This document shows, piece by piece, positions 9,703-18,279 of a stretch of DNA of 64,000 bases (position 1 is the stretch's first letter; every line of letters starts with the position of its first letter). Below the pieces are notes generated by a model. That model was not told the origin of the DNA. It saw only the letters and a program-made list of their open reading frames with translations, and ran no database searches. The translations under genes and the position numbers were made by a program. This stretch comes from Bacteroidaceae bacterium (lineage in GTDB: Bacteria > Bacteroidota > Bacteroidia > Bacteroidales > Bacteroidaceae): positions 1 through 64,000 of the forward strand of contig JAFZVN010000089.1 of NCBI GenBank assembly GCA_017617805.1, read 5' to 3'.

Positions 9703-10329
9703 ATGCCACGCAAGACTGACGGAATAGAATTTGAGATTCATCCACGCCCCACGAAGGGTGAGGACGGAAAGCCCTTGCTTTATGTGCGTCCTGCCAAAGG
9801 CTGGAAGAAGAGTTTCAAGGAGCTGGAGACTTTCTGCAATAAGTATCGAGGGATGCGTCCTGGCGAGATGCAAGCGCTGTTCAACGTGATGATGGACGTG
9901 GTGGGACTATGGCTGTCAGATGGCTATCGGGTGGAAACACCTATCGGCTCGTTCGCCCCCAAGCTGAAGTTGAAGGGCGAGCACACCGATCCCAAAACCA
10001 TTCACGGTAGAGATGTGGAATACGCAGGCGTTGAGTTCATTCCCTCCAAAGAATTCGTCGAGGAATGTGGTCGCAACAGGGAGGGCTATCGCAAGAGTCG
10101 AGCTTCTGTGGGCAACAGTCAGATGTACGATGAGAAGGCGATGGAAGAGGCGCTCCGACGCTGCATGAAGTTTGGTTACGCCACCGTACCCGAATTCATG
10201 ATATTCAGCGGTTTGAAGCGCGATTCAGCCAAGAAATATCTCGACAGCCTATGCAAAGGCGACCAGCCACGCCTCAGAAAAATCAGGGAAAGCCGCCGCT
10301 GGCTCTACTTCCCCACGAAGAAAGAATAA
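9703..10329 (+). CDS. HU-like DNA-binding protein with C-terminal helical domain
   Basis: The product is a 208-residue basic protein. The first ~125 residues resemble the HU/IHF-like family common in Bacteroidetes (a YVRPAKG-containing strand, then helices and the GSFAPKLKLKG arm region). The C-terminal ~70 residues look like a winged-helix segment (YATVPEFMIFSGLKRDSAKKYL), ending in short basic strands. The 9703 start was chosen because it follows the promoter; the longer reading would begin inside the promoter. A chromosome-organising or regulatory role is likely, and the target is unknown. It stands alone: the flanking genes are a cytochrome operon and an acyltransferase. Confidence 0.75.
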   Translation: MPRKTDGIEFEIHPRPTKGEDGKPLLYVRPAKGWKKSFKELETFCNKYRGMRPGEMQALFNVMMDVVGLWLSDGYRVETPIGSFAPKLKLKGEHTDPKTIHGRDVEYAGVEFIPSKEFVEECGRNREGYRKSRASVGNSQMYDEKAMEEALRRCMKFGYATVPEFMIFSGLKRDSAKKYLDSLCKGDQPRLRKIRESRRWLYFPTKKE

Positions 10330-10365
10330 GAAACAACACAAGGTTTTGACCGACCGCCCCAACAT

Positions 10366-10407
10366 ATAAGGGCGGACGCTCGCAGATGTACGGGCGCCCG
10401 CCCTTAT
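10366..10407. terminator. GC-rich hairpin downstream of the HU-like gene
   Basis: Arms at 10366-10379 and 10394-10407 (ATAAGGGCGG...CCGCCCTTAT core) pair over 14 positions with one mismatch around a 14-base loop. It lies 37 bases after the stop at 10329. The sequence CCGACCGCCC occurs at both 10350-10359 and 10416-10425, just outside the arms. Likely a terminator or transcript-stabilising hairpin. Confidence 0.55.
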
Positions 10408-10458
10408 TTATGCGTCCGACCGCCCGTGACCAGCAATTCCCCGTCTCCGTCCCTGTTA

Positions 10459-10489
10459 CCCCCTATCTCTTTCCCTGTTAGATAGGGGG
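10459..10489. terminator. Second perfect hairpin between HU-like gene and acyltransferase
   Basis: CCCCCTATCT (10459-10468) and AGATAGGGGG (10480-10489) form a perfect 10-bp stem with an 11-base loop. The rest of 10330-10647 shows no gene. Either hairpin could terminate transcripts from the convergent genes at 10329 and 10648. Confidence 0.5.
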
Positions 10490-10647
10490 CTTTCCCCTCA
10501 AAGCCCCTGTGAGAAAAATTAACGTCCCCACGAGGGATAAGTGTCCCCTTACTAGGCGGCAAAAACGACAAAACAATGACAGCGTCATCGCCTCTGATCA
10601 AAAAAAAGAGATGTTAAAAATTTGATGGGATCCGAGATGTATTCTTC

Positions 10648-11670
10648 TCAATAACCAATTATAGCTCTGACATATTTAATCTTCGAAATTAACAGACTAA
10701 TCATGGCACTTATCACAAAAGTCAATAAAGTGCAGACGACAATCTGCAATATACCATTCATATTCTGCATCCAATCCGTTTTCCATAAAATATTTCTCAT
10801 CACTAATATATGTATCAAATAGATGCCAAAACTCAATTTGGATAATTCCACAACAAAACCTGGAAATTTTGACACGTTTCTCATCAATCGCTGTACAATA
10901 CCCCACCATACAACACATTGCAATGCGACAGTTATGCTCAAATACCAAAATATGCTATAGAAATCGACCTTAACATTCATTACCAATAGTGTAATTGGCA
11001 ATACCACAGAAATGGCAATAAATGCAATAATCAATACGGCATTTCGACCCATAGACACCGGTTTTCCCAAATAATGCTTCAAATAAAAACCTAATACATA
11101 ATAACCTACATAGCCATGAAAATAATATAGCCAACTTGCATCACCTTCATTTATCGGCAAGAATAGTTTCACAAATGGGACACACAATGTCACCAACCAT
11201 ATTATTAAATAAAACCCAACTTCTTTCCTATTTGCCAAACTTAACCATCTGGATAGAATTGGGGTCAATAAGTACATACCTGCAAGGCAATACATAAACC
11301 ACAAAATGCTCAATTCTGCGTTTTTTACACCATATCTCTCAAACCCCCATCCTACAAAACTCCAAAATAAAAGAGGTATCAGAATCTTGGTAAATCGTTT
11401 TTGCAAGAAAACATGCGTTTCAAAAGATTCCACAACATTGGATTTCAACAATAAAGCTCCGCTCACCATAAAAAACAAACCAATCCCAGGAGCAGTTAAA
11501 TAGCTTATTCCGCTTAATACCATGCCTGATGTACCTAATCCTGGCATTGGGGAATGCATTAACACTATCATCAGACAAGCAATCAGACGGATCACATCCA
11601 GTGATTCGTCTCTCTTCATTTTACACATAATTAAAGAGGTATTGTCTGGGAACCGATTACTATTGTTCAT
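10648..11670 (-). CDS. Membrane acyltransferase (acyltransferase-3 family)
   Basis: A 340-residue, very hydrophobic protein with about ten membrane segments. The family start motif is present (DESLDVIRLIACLMIVLMHS, with the conserved Arg and His). Such enzymes O-acetylate sugars of surface polysaccharides or peptidoglycan; the substrate here is unknown. The gene is clearly richer in A+T than its neighbours and lies between two repeat-rich spacers, which suggests acquisition by transfer. No glycan genes adjoin it. Starts at 11670 or further in (MCKMKRDES) are both possible. Confidence 0.85.
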   Translation of the reverse strand: MNNSNRFPDNTSLIMCKMKRDESLDVIRLIACLMIVLMHSPMPGLGTSGMVLSGISYLTAPGIGLFFMVSGALLLKSNVVESFETHVFLQKRFTKILIPLLFWSFVGWGFERYGVKNAELSILWFMYCLAGMYLLTPILSRWLSLANRKEVGFYLIIWLVTLCVPFVKLFLPINEGDASWLYYFHGYVGYYVLGFYLKHYLGKPVSMGRNAVLIIAFIAISVVLPITLLVMNVKVDFYSIFWYLSITVALQCVVWWGIVQRLMRNVSKFPGFVVELSKLSFGIYLIHILVMRNILWKTDWMQNMNGILQIVVCTLLTFVISAMISLLISKIKYVRAIIGY

Positions 11671-11724
11671 TGTTGATTTTTAAGTCCTATTTTGCAACAG
11701 CAATGTATCAAAGAGTCAGGATGG

Positions 11725-11732
11725 CAAAGTTA
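11725..11732 (-). promoter_or_regulatory. -7 box of the acyltransferase gene
   Basis: CAAAGTTA on the plus strand reads TAacTTTG on the minus strand, 54 bases before the start at 11670. No good -33 element is visible. Confidence 0.45.
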
Positions 11733-11775
11733 TTACTCTTAAGCCATGAAAAATTTCTTATAGGTACAAAAAGAA

Positions 11776-11941
11776 AACGTGGACAATTACTATCGTCTAC
11801 GTTCTTCGAGGTATCGCCAAACACCTAACAATCCTAAACGAGTAAAAGCCCACGCCATAAGCGTGAGCATCCAGACTTTGTACTCTTGGATTGTTCTTAA
11901 TTTTGGCGAAATTTCGAAGAACAAGATTCTAAGCGGACGCT
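11776..11941. repeat. Structured element, copy A
   Basis: Five helices are visible: 11776-11784/11795-11803 (P1, ten-base loop containing ATTACT), 11801-11809/11914-11922 (P2, sharing three bases with P1), 11815-11821/11902-11908 (P3), 11827-11834/11888-11895 (P4) and 11848-11855/11861-11868 (P5, one C-A mismatch). GAGTA/TACTC (11840-11844/11881-11885) may add another. A conserved AGCGGACGCT (11932-11941) follows nine bases after P2. Copy B at 53166-53315 has the same helices in the same order with different bases. This element fills most of the 419-base gap between the acyltransferase and the nucleotidyltransferase. I do not recognise it as a named family. Confidence 0.75.
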
Positions 11942-12089
11942 TCTTTCTATATGTCTTTAATTATAAGTTATCTTAGCCCATAGGCATATTGGTTTTTAGT
12001 GAAACATTATTATTGTAAGGAATAATCGTTCCTATTTATCTTTTTCAGCAATGTACTGCTTGATTTTCTCTATCAACTGGCGGGTAGGT

Positions 12090-12413
12090 TCAAGAATCAT
12101 ATAATAATTGTTTGTCTTGTTCAACATTAAAATAGAACATAGAATGAGGACCATGATACCATTGTTGCTTGGTATAGGCACGTGCACTAACATCTTCTCC
12201 TATATCCCATCCCATTTCCACAAAGGGGAATTCCAATTCATCCCTTTCCTTGTAATGAACACTTGGCTTATCCAGCAACAGCAGCAGATCCCAATCGCTA
12301 TCCTCATGATAGTCACCACGAGCACGAGAGCCATAGAGATAGAGTGTGCTGCCCTTTGGCAGAACCTTCTTCGCCACTTCTTTGATGTTGTTGATAACCT
12401 GTGAATGCCTCAT
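12090..12413 (-). CDS. MNT-type nucleotidyltransferase domain protein
   Basis: A 107-residue single-domain protein with the DNA polymerase beta-like signature GSRARGDYHEDSDWDLL near residues 28-44, carrying the two metal-binding Asp residues. Such MNT proteins are usually the antitoxin half of HEPN/MNT pairs and AMPylate the HEPN toxin. No HEPN gene adjoins it. A 22-codon frame (12032-12100, minus) starts across its stop codon and could be a remnant of a lost partner or chance. A weak box, TTaaTTTG, is about 20-25 bases upstream of the start. Confidence 0.85.
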   Translation of the reverse strand: MRHSQVINNIKEVAKKVLPKGSTLYLYGSRARGDYHEDSDWDLLLLLDKPSVHYKERDELEFPFVEMGWDIGEDVSARAYTKQQWYHGPHSMFYFNVEQDKQLLYDS

Positions 12414-12578
12414 AATGATTCTATTTTCATTTGCAAATTAACAACATTTTTATTTCTCTTCCAAATTATTCCAAACTTTTTTCTGTTTTTTTGCCAGGGG
12501 ACAGTCATTGACATCAATTGGAATCCGAATTTGGTCATCTCGCCTGTCACCTCTATGGGTTCGGTTTGTTTGGAAAAC

Positions 12579-13577
12579 TCAGCGACGACGGAGGATGATG
12601 TAGAGGATGACGGGAGCACCGAGGATGGGGGTGACGGCATTGAGAGGAATGACCGTCGTGGGAGGCAATGTGCAAAGCAAATTACATAGAAGAGCCAACA
12701 CCGATCCAGTCAACATCGTTACAGGCAACAGTACCCGATGATTGGACGTTCCTAACAATAGGAACGCAACGTGGGGCGTGGCTAATCCGAGGAAAGCGAC
12801 AGGACCACAATAGGCGGTGATGACTGCGGTGAGCAGGCCTGTGGCAAGGAGCAGAAGGTTGCGAGTGCGCTGGATGTTTATGCCCAAGTTCGTGGCGTAT
12901 GCTTCTCCTAACAGAATGGCATTCAGAGGTTTCATCAGCAAGAGGGCAAGGAAGAGTCCGATCAAGCACAGGGAGGCGAAGATGGGCATCTGCTGCATGG
13001 AGACGCTGTTGAAATTACCCATGCCCCAGATGAGGAAACTCTGAATGTTCTCCACCGAAGCAAGGAAGTTGAGTAGTGAGATGACTGACGAGGTGATATA
13101 GCCCATCATGATACCCGTGATGAGCAGCATGAGGTTGTTTTTCAGGAGGGAGGAGAAGAGCAGCAGCAAGCCCATAATCAGCAAACTGCCCAAGAACGCC
13201 GCTCCCACGATGGCAAGATAACCACTCCAAGAGTATAGCCCTGCTGTGATGGTGCCTCCAAATGCCAGCATTACAATGGCCACACCCAAGTTCGCTCCTG
13301 ATGAAATACCCAAGATGGAAGGACCTGCCAGTGGATTATGGAAGGAAGTCTGCAAGAGAAGACCTGCTGTCGCCAATCCTGCTCCTGCCAACATTGCTGT
13401 GAGGGCAGTAGGGAGTCGAGACCCCAAGATGATGTAAGAGACAGAGGAATTGGAGGGGGTGTCACCCTGAAGGGTTCGGAGCACTTCCATCGCATCAATA
13501 TGAACAGATCCGATGAAGATGTTGAGCACAAAAAGGCTGACAACCAAGAGGATGAGCAGGGCGAAGCGGAGTTTCAT
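12579..13577 (-). CDS. btuC: Corrinoid ABC transporter permease (BtuC/FecCD family)
   Basis: A 332-residue inner-membrane permease of the FecCD family with about ten membrane segments and the conserved segment GPSILGISSGANLG. FecCD permeases carry cobalamin, haem or siderophores; the BtuB/BtuG/BtuF-like genes directly upstream and the B12 riboswitch at the head of the operon favour corrinoids. It follows the binding-protein gene by 30 bases and is the last gene of the run. The ATPase gene btuD, usually next, is absent: after the stop there is only a 165-base spacer and an unrelated nucleotidyltransferase. Confidence 0.88.
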   Translation of the reverse strand: MKLRFALLILLVVSLFVLNIFIGSVHIDAMEVLRTLQGDTPSNSSVSYIILGSRLPTALTAMLAGAGLATAGLLLQTSFHNPLAGPSILGISSGANLGVAIVMLAFGGTITAGLYSWSGYLAIVGAAFLGSLLIMGLLLLFSSLLKNNLMLLITGIMMGYITSSVISLLNFLASVENIQSFLIWGMGNFNSVSMQQMPIFASLCLIGLFLALLLMKPLNAILLGEAYATNLGINIQRTRNLLLLATGLLTAVITAYCGPVAFLGLATPHVAFLLLGTSNHRVLLPVTMLTGSVLALLCNLLCTLPPTTVIPLNAVTPILGAPVILYIILRRR

Positions 13578-13607
13578 TTGAATGAAGCGTTATCGTTAGG
13601 GTTATCG

Positions 13608-14720
13608 TTAAGGCTTGAGCCTCTCATAAAAGTGCATGGGCTCTTGCGACTGCACTTCTGGATGTGTGATTTGAATGATGTCAGACAACATGCGGTCAGG
13701 ATGGAAAGGTGAACGTTCGTAGAAAAAGGTGGTACGTGTGTTGCAGCCCCAGATGTTCTGCTTTTGGAACGCCTCAAACTCTGAATACACAGACGCTTCA
13801 GTTGCCAATTCCTTCAAGGTTTTCTGATTGTCGCTCTCATAGCGAATCAACCAATAATCAGCATCATGTGCTTGGGCATAGACCTGCTCCGTCGAAAGAG
13901 GAACAGAGCCGCTCTGCGTATAATCAGGAAAGGCAGTCTGTGCCCCAGCATCGGTATATAGCTGGCCAATGGCGCTATGTACGCCTGGTTGATACCACAC
14001 ATTCCCATAGAGGAGTTCCGAAAGGATGCGGGGACGCTGGTCTGACTTCGCCACCAAAGCACTTAGGCTGTCGTAATGAGCTACCAATGCCTCGAACATC
14101 GTGTTCGCCTCCTTCTCCTTGCCAAAGAGCAGACCGTAAAACTTCATCCATTCTGCACGTCCCAAAGCCGTAGGTTCCATATATTCAGCACATTCCACGA
14201 TGGGGATGCCAAGTTGCCCCAACTTGTCGTGTCCCGTATTACTTTCGAAGGGCGACACCAACATGGCATCAGGCTGCAGCTGGATGATGCGTTCTTGATT
14301 GGGTGACATACCATTACCACAATCCACCACCTCCTTCGTCAGACCATGAATGTATTGCTTCTCACACACGCCTCCAATGCTTGTCTCCATCCCCAATTCG
14401 CAGATGAGTCCGCAATGAACAGCCGTGAAGACAAGGGCGTTTTTCAAGGGAAACTTGATGAGTTGAGAATTGACAGTTGACAGTTGACAGTTGGGGGCGT
14501 CAGAGGGAATCAACATGTAGGAACCTAATAGACCTTTGCCCCAAGGGTTGACCAAGTCCACCTTCACACAGTCTCCATACCGCACCATCGTGATGTTCTT
14601 GGCATAAAGCATGGGAATGGTGTCGCCTTCCTCTTGCAGGAATGAGGTGCGATTGCTTCCGCACCCAACCAAGAGCATGGAAACACTTATCAGTATGTAG
14701 AGAATCTTCTTCATGTTCAT
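13608..14720 (-). CDS. btuF: Corrinoid ABC transporter substrate-binding lipoprotein (BtuF-like)
   Basis: A 370-residue lipoprotein (MKKILYILISVSMLLVGC, lipid Cys20 counted from the start at 14720) of the helical-backbone periplasmic binding family. It has the expected two lobes, with MSPNQERIIQLQPDAMLVSPF and ILSELLYGNVWYQPG typical of BtuF/FhuD-like proteins. It would deliver corrinoid to BtuC. A heptanucleotide repeat (TGACAGT units, 14471-14493) lies inside the gene and encodes NCQLSTVNSQL, apparently an in-frame insertion near residue 80. The gene is 18 bases after btuB. The assignment as BtuF rests on operon context as much as on sequence. Confidence 0.85.
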   Translation of the reverse strand: MNMKKILYILISVSMLLVGCGSNRTSFLQEEGDTIPMLYAKNITMVRYGDCVKVDLVNPWGKGLLGSYMLIPSDAPNCQLSTVNSQLIKFPLKNALVFTAVHCGLICELGMETSIGGVCEKQYIHGLTKEVVDCGNGMSPNQERIIQLQPDAMLVSPFESNTGHDKLGQLGIPIVECAEYMEPTALGRAEWMKFYGLLFGKEKEANTMFEALVAHYDSLSALVAKSDQRPRILSELLYGNVWYQPGVHSAIGQLYTDAGAQTAFPDYTQSGSVPLSTEQVYAQAHDADYWLIRYESDNQKTLKELATEASVYSEFEAFQKQNIWGCNTRTTFFYERSPFHPDRMLSDIIQITHPEVQSQEPMHFYERLKP

Positions 14721-14738
14721 TATTTATATATCTATGAT

Positions 14739-16736
14739 CTATAACTTCAAAGTTAGGTAAATCTCATAATTTCTTCGTGGCATCGGACGGGAGAGAACGG
14801 TGACGTATTCCGTAGAGAAGAGGTTGTTGACTACACCTTTTACCGCCCAATTGGTTTTGTGCCAACGGAAAGTCTTTTCCAACGATAGGTCTGTCATGTA
14901 GTAGGGCTTCAAGCGTCCTGTGATGTAATTAACCTCGTTGCTCGTGGTGGTGTAGCGTTCTGAATAATGGTTCCATTGATAGAGCAATGTCCATGTACGC
15001 CATTGGATACGTGCATTGAGATTGGCGGAAGTCTTCGGCACATAGCAGAGTTGCTTGCCATAACTGGCATCGTTTGAGTTGATGTCCTCGCCGATATTTT
15101 TCGACGGTGTCCAAGCAAAGTTTCCTGCCAATGACACTTTCAAATTCTTGGTCAGCAACCATGAAGCATCCATCGAGCATTCCAATCCATAATTATGTAC
15201 TTTCTTCACATTCGAGGGTTCCCAAAATCCCTTCGTGTTGGGTGTCCAGAGAATCCAATCTTTGATATGTGAATCGAAGGCCGTTATGTTTCCCTTCAAA
15301 GTCCATTGTTTCTTCTTCACAGCCCATTCCACGCCCATATCATAGGTGAAACCCTTTTCTGGTTGCAAGTCGGGGTTTCCGCCTGGTTGGAAATAGAGGT
15401 CATCCATCGTTGGATAACGGTAATTGCGTGCTACCGATGCTTTCAGCACCACGTTCCAGGGCTTCCACAGTATCACGTCGGCAAACAACGCTGGAATCGG
15501 TGCCACCCAATCCTCTTTATAAATCTCCTCACGGACTACAGCAGCCAAAGAAAAGACCTCCACAGGACGCCATCTCGCCTGTACATTGGCGTGATACTCA
15601 GGACGTCCCTTGTCAAAGTTCTTGCCGATATGGAAAGGGCTTCGGTCGTGGCTGTTCACATGCGTGTAATAAGTTTCCAAGCCTCCCATCAGCAGCCATT
15701 GTGGTGAGAGCATCCAATCGGCATTGGCTTGGAAGAAAGCCGTGTTGGAATAGCTGCGTGAACTGGTGACGGAGTTTTTCATCTCCTGACGCGTCGTGAA
15801 GTATTCATAGCCGATGTCTGCGTAGGTATATCCTGCTTTCATCGCCCATTTGGTCTTCTCGCCGATGGCATCCCAAGAGAGTACACTTCGCAGGGTGTTG
15901 TTGCGCTGCTCATTCTTGAAATCGCTGTCATCCTTATAATCCACACTCAGGAATGGAAGTCCTCGCTTCATGTGGCTCCACCACACTGATGCTCCTAGTT
16001 TGTTCCCATTGTCTGCGTAGTAGTAAACCTCCTGCAACAGATGGACATCGTCGAAATAACCACTCTTGTTGCGTTCCTCTGGATGATAGGAAGAGGCCCA
16101 ATTGCCTGCCTCGTCATACACATCTGTCTTCTTGTCGCGATTGGTGTATTTGTAGTCATTGTCCGAGGTGGAATAGACCACCCTTGTGGAGGAGGACAAA
16201 CGCTGGTTTTTATAGGTGAGACGAAGGAAATCATCATAGGTGTTGAAAGAACCAATGCCTTGTACCAACTGCAAACCAAGGCCGTTCTTCTCAATCGGTT
16301 TGTTGACCATCTCCACAGCACCACCCAAACCACCTCCTAAGAGGTTGAGGGACGAAGCCCCATGATAGAGATTGGCTTCATCGATGAAGTAGGCAGGAAT
16401 GGTGGAGAAGTCGAGTGTTCCCAGCATGGGCGAATTGATGCGCATGCCGTTCCAAGTCACTTGCGTATGTGAAGGAGATGTGCCACGAAATTCAACCAGC
16501 GATTCGGTGGCACGGCCATAACTCTTCACAAACACGGTGGAGTTTTTCGACAGAATGTCTGCCATCGAGAGGGAGATGTTCTCGTGCAACACGAGTGTGT
16601 CGAGTTTGGTCATCTCCACGCCCACATCTTTCAGACGGCGATGTGCCACCACCTGAACATCGTCCAGATGCACCACCTCTTGCCCCAGCATCGGCAAGCT
16701 GAGCATTGAGCCTAACAGGAGAGACAACCACCGCAT
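14739..16736 (-). CDS. btuB: TonB-dependent corrinoid receptor (BtuB-like)
   Basis: An outer-membrane TonB-dependent receptor of 665 residues from the chosen start. A signal peptide (MRWLSLLLGSMLSLPMLGQ) is followed by a TonB-box-like stretch (EVVHLDDVQVVA), a plug domain (residues ~35-150, ending near LGGGLGGAVEMVNK) and a beta barrel ending in a C-terminal YEIYLTLKL strand. It would import cobalamin-like corrinoids. The 16736 start lies 7 bases after the previous stop; a start at 16775 would overlap that gene by 32 bases and spoil the signal peptide. Adjacent BtuG-like and DUF4465 genes match known Bacteroides B12 loci. Confidence 0.9.
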   Translation of the reverse strand: MRWLSLLLGSMLSLPMLGQEVVHLDDVQVVAHRRLKDVGVEMTKLDTLVLHENISLSMADILSKNSTVFVKSYGRATESLVEFRGTSPSHTQVTWNGMRINSPMLGTLDFSTIPAYFIDEANLYHGASSLNLLGGGLGGAVEMVNKPIEKNGLGLQLVQGIGSFNTYDDFLRLTYKNQRLSSSTRVVYSTSDNDYKYTNRDKKTDVYDEAGNWASSYHPEERNKSGYFDDVHLLQEVYYYADNGNKLGASVWWSHMKRGLPFLSVDYKDDSDFKNEQRNNTLRSVLSWDAIGEKTKWAMKAGYTYADIGYEYFTTRQEMKNSVTSSRSYSNTAFFQANADWMLSPQWLLMGGLETYYTHVNSHDRSPFHIGKNFDKGRPEYHANVQARWRPVEVFSLAAVVREEIYKEDWVAPIPALFADVILWKPWNVVLKASVARNYRYPTMDDLYFQPGGNPDLQPEKGFTYDMGVEWAVKKKQWTLKGNITAFDSHIKDWILWTPNTKGFWEPSNVKKVHNYGLECSMDASWLLTKNLKVSLAGNFAWTPSKNIGEDINSNDASYGKQLCYVPKTSANLNARIQWRTWTLLYQWNHYSERYTTTSNEVNYITGRLKPYYMTDLSLEKTFRWHKTNWAVKGVVNNLFSTEYVTVLSRPMPRRNYEIYLTLKL

Positions 16737-16743
16737 AAGAAGT

Positions 16744-18279
16744 TTATTTTTGGAGATGACAATCGTAGATGCCATAGACTTCTGTGGAGATGTCTCCCAA
16801 ATTTGGGGAATAACCTGTTTGAGCTGTCTGCACCTTCACGAAATCGATATACTGCAGGTTCGCTGCTTTTCCGTCCCAAGTCTTGGCATTGCTGATTTTA
16901 TAATAGCCCATCGCATTGATGGCGTCGAACGCATCGTTCTTGAAATAGTCGGAACCTTGATTGTCCACATAGCCCCAATCGAACGGAGGTTCCATCGTGT
17001 AACCACGCTCGTAGGTGTGGGTGTCCTTCAGTCGGGTGCCGAAATAGGTGTGTTCCGTTCCTTCTACCCAGTCTTGCCAGTAGTAGGCGTGGGTGTTCCA
17101 AAGCGACATATAAGGCACGATGCCTGTGTTGCCCAAACAATCCTTCCATGCTGTATGCGACTGGGGCACTTGGGGTTTGTAGTAGGTGATGGCATACTCT
17201 GCTGTGCTGTTGGCTGTGCCATATTCACTGCCAGCCAATTCATACCAAGGATCGTTGGGAAGTCCATCACCATTCACATCCTGACTCACCCAGATGATGC
17301 CAGGCTCAGACTGATAACTGAAAGGATTCCCCTTAATGGCCAAATCGTAATTGCCTGAATTCTCCACACTGTGGTCGAAACCAGCCACAACATAACCACC
17401 TTGTGCGCCCATCGATACTGACCACATCTTCTTCCAATGGCTCAACACCGTGTCGCAGGCTTCCTCCATCGAGGCACCACTACGAATCAAGTCCCCCACA
17501 ATCGTATAACCATTAACTTGATGCCCTGGGGCTGGCATATATTCATAGACTTTGTTGACCAATGACTGACTTGTCGAGGTGGTCGCACGTCGATAGGTTC
17601 CTTCTGCTGGACAAACCGTGATGGTGAAGGTCTGGCTCACCTCACAGGTGTCGTTCTTCATGGTGAGCAATAAAAGGTGTTCTCCCAACGGAAGTCCTGC
17701 TGTGTCGAAGATATACGATATTTCTGCTACATCATTCTGATGCACAGGTTCAGAAACCGCTTTACCATCGAGTGTCCATGTGTAGGTGCCGTCTAAGTCG
17801 TTCTCCACCATGTAGGCTTTCACCTTCAGCGTTCTGCCTTGTGGGATGTTGATGGTTGTCCAAGGGAATTTCCAAGCAAATACGGAGTCGTTAGGAGTGA
17901 AAAGTCCTTCGCCCGTCAGGTTCTCTTCCAGCGTATCTACCTTGATGACGGTAATTTTCAGCTCGTCTTCTGTGGTTCCGAATGCGTTGGTGACTTTCAA
18001 CGTGATGTAGTATTCGCCCAGCGTCTCTGCCACAAAGATGTAGGAAGCTCCTGTGCCGATGACATGTCCATCCATGCTCCATTCGTAGGTGGTTTTCTCG
18101 TCCACATACTCACATAGGGGCACAATCTCCAATTCGCTGCCTTGTTCCATGCGATAGCGAGCACTTGCCACAGGAAATGCGATGGTGGGAGGCAGACCGT
18201 TCTCGTCCCTTCCATCATTGTCGCTGCAAGCTGTCAGCAACAAGAGTGTCATCAGACACAATACACCTATTTTCTTCAT
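16744..18279 (-). CDS. PKD-domain surface lipoprotein of the corrinoid locus
   Basis: A 511-residue lipoprotein (MKKIGVLCLMTLLLLTAC, lipid Cys18). Residues ~35-110 form a PKD-like Ig fold (EYVDEKTTYEWSMDG, YYITLKVTNAFG), a second Ig-like module follows to about residue 230, and the C-terminal ~280 residues form a Trp/Tyr-rich domain common in Bacteroidetes cell-surface proteins. Related proteins occur in B12-uptake loci of Bacteroides, but I know no established function. It starts in the TAATG overlap with the BtuG-like gene and is followed by btuB, so a surface capture or scaffold role in corrinoid uptake is inferred. Confidence 0.75.
   Translation of the reverse strand: MKKIGVLCLMTLLLLTACSDNDGRDENGLPPTIAFPVASARYRMEQGSELEIVPLCEYVDEKTTYEWSMDGHVIGTGASYIFVAETLGEYYITLKVTNAFGTTEDELKITVIKVDTLEENLTGEGLFTPNDSVFAWKFPWTTINIPQGRTLKVKAYMVENDLDGTYTWTLDGKAVSEPVHQNDVAEISYIFDTAGLPLGEHLLLLTMKNDTCEVSQTFTITVCPAEGTYRRATTSTSQSLVNKVYEYMPAPGHQVNGYTIVGDLIRSGASMEEACDTVLSHWKKMWSVSMGAQGGYVVAGFDHSVENSGNYDLAIKGNPFSYQSEPGIIWVSQDVNGDGLPNDPWYELAGSEYGTANSTAEYAITYYKPQVPQSHTAWKDCLGNTGIVPYMSLWNTHAYYWQDWVEGTEHTYFGTRLKDTHTYERGYTMEPPFDWGYVDNQGSDYFKNDAFDAINAMGYYKISNAKTWDGKAANLQYIDFVKVQTAQTGYSPNLGDISTEVYGIYDCHLQK

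Noticed and set aside
12032..12100. A 22-codon minus-strand frame overlapping the nucleotidyltransferase stop
   Set aside because: Too short to support as a gene. The position would suit a HEPN partner, but only a short helix is encoded.
12410..12640. A 76-codon minus-strand frame after btuC that might be a btuD remnant
   Set aside because: No Walker A, signature or Walker B motif; it starts inside btuC in another frame.
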